Source: Bosea sp. PAMC 26642
GTDB lineage: Bacteria; Pseudomonadota; Alphaproteobacteria; Rhizobiales; Beijerinckiaceae
Direction: 5' to 3'
Length of the DNA stretch: 64,000 nucleotides
Assembly: GCF_001562255.1 (NCBI RefSeq)
Contig: NZ_CP014301.1
Span: 4,123,501 to 4,187,500 of the forward strand
Shown here: positions 57,764-64,000 of the stretch, piece after piece
Position numbering within the stretch: the first letter of the stretch is position 1
Layout: each line of letters starts with the position of its first letter
Translations under genes and position numbers: made by a program
The notes under the pieces: generated by a model
Told to the model about the DNA's origin: nothing
The model's database searches: none
What the model saw: the letters and a program-made list of their open reading frames with translations, nothing else

Positions 57764-58306
57764 ATGTACATCCTTTACAAAATATCGCTAACGTCGACTC
57801 TTATCATACTTACGATTATTGCGTTTACAAAAATTTCATTTGCTGATGTTATATTTAAGATAAACTTGGAGTGGATAACTGAGGAAATATTTCCGCGGAC
57901 CGAGATCAGGCGAGTAAAACGATCGTCGGTGGTTACGTTAAAGGGCAATAATAAGATATCTGAGGTTGTACAATTTGGTGGTCCGGGCGGGCCGAGATCA
58001 TCAAGAGATGTGTCGCGCGTAGTTACTCTTGGAGAAGACTTTGATACTCTGGAAGCTAGGGGAGCTTGGAAAGTTGTAAACTCGACCACAATCGTGCGTT
58101 TACTCGCTCGCCAGACCCACACGACAGCTCTATGGATCCGTACTACGCCGGAGGGGCGATGCATCACGGATATCGAGTGGCGCCGCAAATCCGGCGTGAG
58201 TGAGCTAATGAGCTGGTCTGCTCGTCGAAAGGAGAATTACGAATACAAAATTCCAACTTTAATTTCAGGTAGTTGCGAAGTAATAAGCTCAACTATCACC
58301 CAATGA
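57764..58306 (+). CDS. Exported protein of the caspase-linked family (member 4)
   Basis: The 180-residue protein has a hydrophobic export signal ending KISFA. Landmarks are VIFKINLEWITEEIFPRTEI, VVTLKGNNKISEVV, TLGEDFDTL, GAWKVVNSTTIVRLL, IRTTPEGRCITDIEWRRKSG and SGSCEVISS. GGAGGAA stands just before the ATG. The gene is AT-rich compared with members 1-3, so it may have come from another source. It follows member 3 by 84 bases, probably in one transcript. Confidence 0.82.
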   Translation: MYILYKISLTSTLIILTIIAFTKISFADVIFKINLEWITEEIFPRTEIRRVKRSSVVTLKGNNKISEVVQFGGPGGPRSSRDVSRVVTLGEDFDTLEARGAWKVVNSTTIVRLLARQTHTTALWIRTTPEGRCITDIEWRRKSGVSELMSWSARRKENYEYKIPTLISGSCEVISSTITQ

Positions 58307-58811
58307 AAGATATAATAGATAATTTTGCCTACAAATTGAAGCTTGCCTCTCGGGTATTTTGCGTGACAAGACGCTTTATCGAATGCAATATTTTGCTTGA
58401 GGGAGTAGCCCGCTAATTGCTGAGCCGCGCCGGCCGGATGGAGACGGTCGTATGGACAATCCTATCGCCGACTCCTATTCTAACCTCGCCGATCTCCGCG
58501 TCGACTGATATGCTCGCTGAGAGTTCAGACTTACCGGACTTTTTCAACACAATCGGTCAAACCGGGCTACGCTATCCGCAAAACTGGCCTTCCAGCTATT
58601 TGCCAATCAGCTACGGTGGCTCAATTCTGGCTTTGAACGGCATTACCATCATCTGCATCGCCGCCAATGCACTTTTTTGACAAATGGGCAGCTCGGCAAC
58701 GGCGCTAATAGATAGGCTAGACAAGGTTTATTGGTCTAAGCGCGATATGTGTTGATAGTTTATAGATCATGTGCTGATTCGCACGTTGCCAAATTGAGGA
58801 ACAATATAGCC
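58307..58811. other. Gap with no supported gene
   Basis: About 500 bases. An 87-codon plus-strand frame (58,417-58,680) lacks a ribosome site and resembles nothing I know; alternate frames read like gene debris. Confidence 0.45.
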
Positions 58812-59255
58812 ATGGCTGACGTCCAATATGATAACTTCCAGGAGAGGCTGGATCTATATAGCTCTCGGGATCTAACGCACAAACTCGGAGAATTAGTCAG
58901 CAAGTCCAAAGATGGACTAACGACATTTGGTGATTTATGGTACGCATTTTTTCCTGACGTAAAATGGAAGCACCACACAAGCAGGTATTTGATAAAAAAA
59001 ACGCTTGGACGGGTCGGTGAATATTGCAGTATTAACAATTACCCCCTTTTGAATGTTATGGTCGTTAGCGCAAAAAATCGAAAACATCCTGATAGAGCTG
59101 TTGGAAATATTTTCGCTGCAGCTAAGGAATGGCGCTTGGAGACGGGTTTGAACGCGGATGCTTTTGTGAATTTACAAATGGCGAAATGCAAAGGCATCGA
59201 CTGGGAGAAACTTCCAGACGACAAAGTTAGTACAGATACTGAAAAAAATGCCTAG
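58812..59255 (+). CDS. Hypothetical protein, 147 aa
   Basis: The ATG at 58812 gives MADVQYDNFQERLDLYSS...; the longer frame to 58749 has no support. The middle has GRVGEYCSINNYPLLNVMVVSAKNRKHPDRAVGNIFAAA, a pattern I have seen in small proteins of bacterial islands, but I cannot name a family. It is soluble, of mixed alpha/beta type, without cysteine-rich or membrane parts. It lies alone between the caspase cluster and the TIGR02391 gene. Confidence 0.65.
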   Translation: MADVQYDNFQERLDLYSSRDLTHKLGELVSKSKDGLTTFGDLWYAFFPDVKWKHHTSRYLIKKTLGRVGEYCSINNYPLLNVMVVSAKNRKHPDRAVGNIFAAAKEWRLETGLNADAFVNLQMAKCKGIDWEKLPDDKVSTDTEKNA

Positions 59256-59531
59256 TCGCAGCACAACGATCGGCCTAGGTCACACCCGGCTCTTTCTCGA
59301 TCGCCCGGAGAAATCAAACGCCGCATAAAAGTTCCATTTGTTAGATCGCCTCATGCGACCGACGCTGGCCGGCTATCGTGCCTAGACAGTCTGTCGGCGT
59401 GGTTCAGGCAGTCAGGTTAGTCAGGTTTTCACGAGCATTCTGTCATCGATGCGTAGCAGCGGGACGAATTGCCTTCGCTTACATGTTTTGGATATATATG
59501 ATAATGTCGTTTATCATACAAAGGATTCGTG

Positions 59532-60308
59532 ATGTTTGAGCTGCCGAGGGATATACCTGATATCGCCACGGTCCTCGCATTGGAGCCCGAGGAGCTGGGC
59601 ACGAAGCTTCTTTTTTTGATCAAGGCTCGCCGGGCAAACGAGGTCAATCACCGCGCCAACCTGAGCAATTATCAATCTGAACCATTCGGAAATCGGAGCG
59701 ATGGCAGAGCGACCTATCCTGACAGCAGACGCGACGAGTTTTATCGCGCGAGTGCGGAGGCCTGGTCCTGGCTGGAGGTCCAAGGCTTGCTGGTCCCGGC
59801 TCCTGGATCGAATGGTCAAAGCGGGTTTCGCATTTTAAGTCGTCGAGCAGAGCGCATGGACGATGAAGGCGAGATGGCCTCGCTCATAGCTGCTCGGCGT
59901 CTGCCCAAGGAGTCCCTACATCCTGTCATGCGTCACCGCGTTTGGAGCGCGCTGATAAGGGGAGAGTTCGACACCGCAGTGTTTCAGGCCATGAAGGCTG
60001 TCGAGGTGGCAGTTCGGCAAGCCTCAGCGCTAGGATCTGAAATGATCGGCGTCCGGCTCATGCGGGCAGCCTTCAAACCCGAAGACGGGCCGTTAACAGA
60101 CCGAACGGCCGAGGCCGGTGAACGAGTGGCTCGAATGGAGCTGTTCGCAGGCGCGATCGGCTCTTACAAGAATCCACATTCGCACCGCGACGTGGCGCTC
60201 GATGATCCGCAGGAGGCAAGCGAAATCGTGCTCCTAGCAAACCATCTGTTGAGGATTGTCGACGCCCGTGCTGCCGCGAACGGCATGGAGGCCAAGTCCT
60301 GGATCTAG
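59532..60308 (+). CDS. TIGR02391 (Ymh) family protein, HEPN-like
   Basis: The 258-residue protein has the C-terminal TIGR02391 domain: LHPVMRHRVWSALIRGEFDTAVFQAMKAVEVAVRQAS (split at 20: LHPVMRHRVWSALIRGEFDT / AVFQAMKAVEVAVRQAS) and AGAIGSYKNPHSHRDV. The last part resembles the R-x4-6-H active site of HEPN RNases, here as KNPHSHR. Family members occur in defence islands and prophages. AAGGA lies six bases before the ATG. Its end meets the start of the second integrase. Confidence 0.8.
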   Translation: MFELPRDIPDIATVLALEPEELGTKLLFLIKARRANEVNHRANLSNYQSEPFGNRSDGRATYPDSRRDEFYRASAEAWSWLEVQGLLVPAPGSNGQSGFRILSRRAERMDDEGEMASLIAARRLPKESLHPVMRHRVWSALIRGEFDTAVFQAMKAVEVAVRQASALGSEMIGVRLMRAAFKPEDGPLTDRTAEAGERVARMELFAGAIGSYKNPHSHRDVALDDPQEASEIVLLANHLLRIVDARAAANGMEAKSWI

Positions 60309-60433
60309 CTCTTGCCAATGTCGCCGTCCAGCGAACCCCAGCCGTCGTCCAAGTTGCCGGCGAGCGCGCCTCCTACCGGTTCCTAGAATTCTTCGCCGCC
60401 CAAGTCCGCAACGCAAACACGCGACGCTCCTAT

Positions 60434-61258
60434 ATGCGGGCGGTCTCAGATTTCATGGGATGGCTCGATCATCGCGGTGTGGTGGACATCCGAGAGATCA
60501 ACTCGTTCGTGGTTGCAGCATACGTGGAAGAGCTTCAGCGGCGGCATCCTGCTCCGACGGTGAAGCAGCGACTGGCTGGCGTTAGAGCCATGCTGGATTG
60601 GTTGGCCACCGGCGGCATTATCGCTTTCAATCCTGCGACGGCTGTTCGGGGACCGCGCTACTCGGTCAAGACGGGCAAGACGCCAGTACTGGCTCCCGAC
60701 GAGGCACGACAGCTTCTCGACAGCATTGATGTCAGCACCACGGTCGGTCTCCGCGATAAGGCGCTGATCGGCCTCATGGTCTATTCCTTCGCTCGCATAG
60801 GCGCGGCTGTCGGCATGAAGGCCGAGGACGTCTACGTGCAAAAGCGACGGCTGTGGGTCCGGCTGCATGAGAAGGGCGGAAAGCGCCACGAGATGCCCTG
60901 CCATCACAGCCTCGAACGCTACCTCTCTGATTATATGGAACATGCTGAAATGGCCTCGTCACCGCAGGCGTGGCTATTCCAGACCATCGGCCGAGGCACC
61001 GGCAGGCTCAGCGGAAACCCGATGCCGCAAGCCAGTGCCTATCAGATGGTTCAGCGCCGTGCTGAAGCCACGGGCATCGCCACCAAGATCGGCAATCACA
61101 CGTTCAGAGCCACTGGGATAACCGCCTACCTCAGCAATGGCGGGACACTGGAAAAGGCGGCGTCGATGGCCAATCACGCATCAACGCGTACGACGCAACT
61201 CTACGATCGGCGCTCGGGCGACATCACGTTGGATGAGGTCGAGCGGATTCTTATCTAG
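60434..61258 (+). CDS. Tyrosine recombinase (XerC/D-like), second integrase
   Basis: From the ATG at 60434 the protein has 274 residues with the catalytic pattern FARIGAAVGM (Arg), HTFRATGITAYLSNGG (His-x-x-Arg), MANHAS (His) and TTQLYDRR (Tyr). The in-frame DNA upstream to about 60,299 also reads like the core-binding domain (ERASYRFLEFFAAQVRNANT), but offers only a CTG as start and overlaps the TIGR02391 end in the -1 frame. The true protein is thus probably about 45 residues longer, or was made from a frame-shifted or reinitiated transcript. It is followed by the second HUH-like gene. Confidence 0.85.
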   Translation: MRAVSDFMGWLDHRGVVDIREINSFVVAAYVEELQRRHPAPTVKQRLAGVRAMLDWLATGGIIAFNPATAVRGPRYSVKTGKTPVLAPDEARQLLDSIDVSTTVGLRDKALIGLMVYSFARIGAAVGMKAEDVYVQKRRLWVRLHEKGGKRHEMPCHHSLERYLSDYMEHAEMASSPQAWLFQTIGRGTGRLSGNPMPQASAYQMVQRRAEATGIATKIGNHTFRATGITAYLSNGGTLEKAASMANHASTRTTQLYDRRSGDITLDEVERILI

Positions 61259-61530
61259 CTTGCCTGAACGGCGATTTATTTCACCTAAATAAATCCACGC
61301 TTATTTAGATGAAATAATGCCGGATGCGATTTTATACTTGACTTCACCCAATAGAACTGCTACCATACAGAAATCGTCAAGCGACGGCCAACGTAGAAAA
61401 CGAATATATTCAAAAAATTTCTGAGCGGTTCCTCGATTTCTTGAAAATTCAAAATTCCAGACCAAACGGTGGCCGCCAGGCCGGCGTATTATAGAAACTT
61501 GTCCAAATATTTTCAACGAAAGGATTCAAA

Positions 61531-62175
61531 ATGAAAATTAGTTATCAAAATAAAACAGGCGCAGCGATACCACTGACCAAATCTCAAGTAGTAGACGCTG
61601 CAGTCGACTTCATGTCCAACACTTATACACGCCATGTGGGCGGTCCGTCAAATTATGACCAAACCAAATTTAACGACAGCGTCTATCTACTAACCTTCCG
61701 GGCGAAGACATCGTCTCCTCGGAAGCAGATGGACGCCTTCGAAAAAGCCAACTTCGAATTGATGAGGCGGATTTCACGGCGCGTCGATCGCTACCTCCCG
61801 TACCAGCACGCGGGCTTCTATTTTGTGGATCACGATGGCAGCGAAGTCGGAAAAGCGCGATCGAAGAAAGGTCTTCATATTCACGCTGTGGTGGTCGTGC
61901 ACCCGGCTTGGAAAAAGCGCTTCGAGGCTGCTTTCGATGCCAAAGGCTTCTCAGGTGACATTCACATGGAGAAATTGAATGGAGCCACAACAGACGTCCA
62001 ACGGGTGACCGAGTACGCTTGCAAGGGCGTTCTATGGAAAACAGGGTTCGTCAAAGGCGGATATGACGAATTCGGGCTCATCGGGCCTAAGTCCGACTGG
62101 AAGGATGGCACCCTTCAGGTCGTCAAACCACGCAGGCATAAGGCGCTGACCGTTCAATCGGCGACTGCATCCTGA
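61531..62175 (+). CDS. Putative HUH (rolling-circle Rep-like) endonuclease, copy 2
   Basis: The 214-residue protein has SVYLLTFRAKTS (motif 1-like strand), KGLHIHAVVVVHP with His116 and His118 (motif 2), and RVTEYACKGVLWK with Tyr162 and Lys165 (motif 3). It is homologous to the 40,230 protein, including VDHDGSEVGKARSKKG against MDYDGSRCGRGVSSKVG and GGYDEFGLIGP near the end. GAAAGGA stands before the ATG. It lies 272 bases after an integrase, the same order as copy 1. Confidence 0.72.
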   Translation: MKISYQNKTGAAIPLTKSQVVDAAVDFMSNTYTRHVGGPSNYDQTKFNDSVYLLTFRAKTSSPRKQMDAFEKANFELMRRISRRVDRYLPYQHAGFYFVDHDGSEVGKARSKKGLHIHAVVVVHPAWKKRFEAAFDAKGFSGDIHMEKLNGATTDVQRVTEYACKGVLWKTGFVKGGYDEFGLIGPKSDWKDGTLQVVKPRRHKALTVQSATAS

Positions 62176-62289
62176 GGCGATACATTCCAAATGACATTCG
62201 GGGCGGGTTCAGTCGTTGGATCCGCCCCGAATGTATATACAGGTTGTGGGCCTGGGCGGCGCGTAGCTAAAGTAAGCTCTCACGAGGGC

Positions 62290-64000
62290 TTATGGAGCCA
62301 ATTTTGGCTGTAACTTCGCGTTCAGTTGAGGACGCTTTTTGCGGAGGCGGGTAATCGTCTTGCCGACGGCTTGTGCTAAAGCCTGATCTAGCCTGACTGC
62401 TGTCTCATAGGCATCCAGCGCCCTCTGGTCATCCTTTATAGCAAGCAAGGCGTCGCCGTGTAGCTTGGCGAGAATACCGTTACCCGGCAGTTTTTCTCGC
62501 GCGCGAGCCAGCACTTTATCGGCGTCAGCTGGCTGAAGAGATTTGATGAGCGCTTGCCCCCATTCAAGCCAGGCTTCTGCATTGCGACTATCGATTGACG
62601 TTGAGCGATCGAAGTTAGCGATAGCTTCGGAGAGCCGCTTTAGCGCTAGCTGCGACCGACCTAAAGCAAGGGCTGTAACCGCTGGCCGATATCCAGAATC
62701 GAGCGCTCGTTGCAACGGCGGAATGGCATCCCCATGCTTGAGCATCTCGCTTAAGACAAGACCACGTTCTCCTACGTATTCCATGTTGTCAGGTTCGCGT
62801 TTTACCGCCTCTTCAAAATTAAGCAGCGCCTCAGGCCATTGTTTTGCTCGCTTCAACGCTTGGGCATATGCGTACCAGGCGCGAGAATAGGTTGGATCAA
62901 GGTCCACAGCCTTTTTGTAGCGCGGCAGTGCTTCTTCGCCTCGACCGAGATTGTTCAACGCAACGGCGAGCACCAGATGAGCCGAGCCATAGTTTGGGTC
63001 GCGTTCTACGGCTTGGAGGCCGATCTCTAGTGCTTCACGGGGCCTACGCATTGCGTTGTACGCAGCAGCCAACGCAGTCAGAGGCTGCCCATTCGTCGGT
63101 TCGAGGTCGACAGCCCCTTGCGCAATTTCAGCAGCTTCTCTGGCACGGCCAAGCATCCTCAACGCATTGGCCTTGTGGGCATGAGCACTTGCTGCCTTTG
63201 GATCGATAGCAATGGCCCTTTCGGCAGATGCGATCGTAGCATCATAGCGTCCCGCTCGGAAGTTGGCCCATGCAATATTGACTGCCGCCAAAACATTCTG
63301 CGGGTTACGTTTTAGCACCTCTTCAAAATCCTTGATGGCCGCGTCGTAGTCTTGACGACGAAGACTAACGTTCCCTCGTAGTATCAAGCCATTCTCGGCC
63401 TCTCCCACCTTGTTAGAAGCTATTAATAGCCGAGCGATGCGAGCCGCATCGTCGTATTGTCGCTGCATTTCAAAGTGGCGACCAGCTAAGCTCGGATTTG
63501 AAATCTCCAGGATTGCCACAGCCGCGGATCTGAACGCAGCTTGCAAGTCCTCGGTGGGCTCCTTCGTTTGATAGAACGGCCCCGTATTTCGGGAGCGTAG
63601 CTTGAGTACGAACGATGGAGGCACTTCGGGCTTTTCGACATCCTCTTCGTCGCTTGTCTTGGGCTTCTTGGGTAATTGATTGTCCGGTCGGCGATCTACG
63701 GTCAGCTCGCCTGAAACGTAAATGTCGTTTAGATCGAGCAGTTCGCGGATTGTGCTTACGATTGAGCGGAGATTGAGTCCTCCAGGGACCTCGATGTCGG
63801 GCAATCTCTGTTCTACGGCTACATCCGACAGCTTCAGCGACGTCAAAATCGTAGGGCGTGCGGTCGCAAAGATATCACGGAGCTCATCGCGCAATCGCCG
63901 GGCTACGACCTCGCCGGAGTAGCCGCGCTCTTCAAGCGACGAAGGTACGTTGATGGGTTCGATAATTACGGATGGTCGTAGCAAGCTTGGCCCAACGGCG
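62290..64000 (-). CDS. TPR-repeat protein, N-terminus beyond the window
   Basis: The visible 570 residues contain about ten TPR units in the second half (for example NPQNVLAAVNIAWANFRAG and DPTYSRAWYAYAQALKRAKQ). The first 200 residues form a different domain (EERGYSGEVVARRLRDELRD, then KLSDVAVEQRLPDIEVPGG) related to sensors or adaptor proteins of unknown role. The frame is open to base 64,000, and the first codon near 63,984 (TTG) is not convincing, so the real start lies outside. It is the last gene in the window and may carry a membrane helix upstream. Confidence 0.8.
   Translation of the reverse strand, partial: AVGPSLLRPSVIIEPINVPSSLEERGYSGEVVARRLRDELRDIFATARPTILTSLKLSDVAVEQRLPDIEVPGGLNLRSIVSTIRELLDLNDIYVSGELTVDRRPDNQLPKKPKTSDEEDVEKPEVPPSFVLKLRSRNTGPFYQTKEPTEDLQAAFRSAAVAILEISNPSLAGRHFEMQRQYDDAARIARLLIASNKVGEAENGLILRGNVSLRRQDYDAAIKDFEEVLKRNPQNVLAAVNIAWANFRAGRYDATIASAERAIAIDPKAASAHAHKANALRMLGRAREAAEIAQGAVDLEPTNGQPLTALAAAYNAMRRPREALEIGLQAVERDPNYGSAHLVLAVALNNLGRGEEALPRYKKAVDLDPTYSRAWYAYAQALKRAKQWPEALLNFEEAVKREPDNMEYVGERGLVLSEMLKHGDAIPPLQRALDSGYRPAVTALALGRSQLALKRLSEAIANFDRSTSIDSRNAEAWLEWGQALIKSLQPADADKVLARAREKLPGNGILAKLHGDALLAIKDDQRALDAYETAVRLDQALAQAVGKTITRLRKKRPQLNAKLQPKLAP

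Larger units (their letters stand above)
37896..64000. mobile_element. Genomic island in tRNA-Gly (right end beyond the window)
   Basis: The island begins at the tRNA fragment and integrase and continues to the window edge. It shows lower GC than 1-37,700, scattered small orphan genes, several pseudogenes, an IS5-type remnant, two integrases (38,085 and 60,434) and two HUH-like proteins, each just after an integrase. This repeated order suggests a composite of at least two elements. The right limit was not seen, so the whole of the right part being one island is an inference. Confidence 0.7.

Noticed and set aside
58417-58680. 87-codon plus-strand frame
   Set aside because: No ribosome site, low-complexity content and no recognisable domain.

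Overview
The window looks like part of a chromosome of a GC-rich alphaproteobacterium of the order Hyphomicrobiales; Bosea or a close relative is my best guess from the gene set and codon use, but this is inference. The left part (about 1-37,700) is GC-rich and tightly packed. The right part (about 37,900-64,000) is an integrated island with lower GC, wide gaps, broken genes and small orphan proteins.

Left part: the window opens inside a TPP riboswitch that leads into an overlapping thiC-thiM-thiE operon (thiamine synthesis and salvage). It is followed by a convergent Lrp/AsnC regulator and an SsuA/ThiY-type ABC importer. Next come an SDR oxidoreductase, a DsbD/ScsB-type thiol reductase with a secreted thioredoxin-fold partner, and a ugpBAEC-like importer operon with a creatininase-family gene between its two permeases. 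Divergent from ugpB is a catabolic operon: FAH-family enzyme, PfkB kinase and trans-3-hydroxy-L-proline dehydratase. A membrane protein, an Ada/Ogt-type DNA repair protein, an alpha/beta hydrolase, a DUF2244 protein and endonuclease III (nth) follow. Four copies of a palindromic REP-like element lie between genes here, and none was seen in the island.

A 3,731-bp IS1595-family transposon (25,495-29,225) with 23-bp inverted ends and an 8-bp target duplication (GGATTATC) splits a membrane glycosyltransferase gene; removing it restores the frame exactly. Its cargo is a winged-helix-like protein, an XRE repressor, a Panacea-type toxin-antitoxin pair, a 143-aa orphan, four CAACG-N5-CGTTG palindromes, and a 70-nt CCA-ended tRNA-like element with a G3:U70 pair, followed by a strong terminator.

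From 30,275 to 37,673 lie SCO, phospholipase-D-family, DUF1236 (two paralogues), OpgG, BLUF and DUF6894 genes plus several small proteins.

The island starts at a 46-bp 3' fragment of tRNA-Gly(CCC), next to a tyrosine integrase and an excisionase-like protein. The other end was not found, so it probably lies outside the window. A second integrase sits at 60.4 kb. Each integrase is followed by a member of the same putative HUH (Rep-like) endonuclease family. Cargo includes a globin-coupled chemotaxis transducer, a methanethiol methyltransferase, a LuxR/ATPase regulator, a tautomerase and a HEPN-like TIGR02391 protein. An orphan gene is present in one full and two truncated copies, each with the same Shine-Dalgarno hairpin in front.

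The most interesting part is 51.0-58.3 kb. It holds a secreted caspase-like (C14) protein with a long coiled coil, a broken second caspase gene, and four diverged copies of an unrecognised exported protein family. The order 'family member then caspase' occurs twice. An M15-like peptidase and a DUF4189 protein lie beside them. This could be an undescribed envelope caspase system. The window ends inside a TPR-repeat protein gene.
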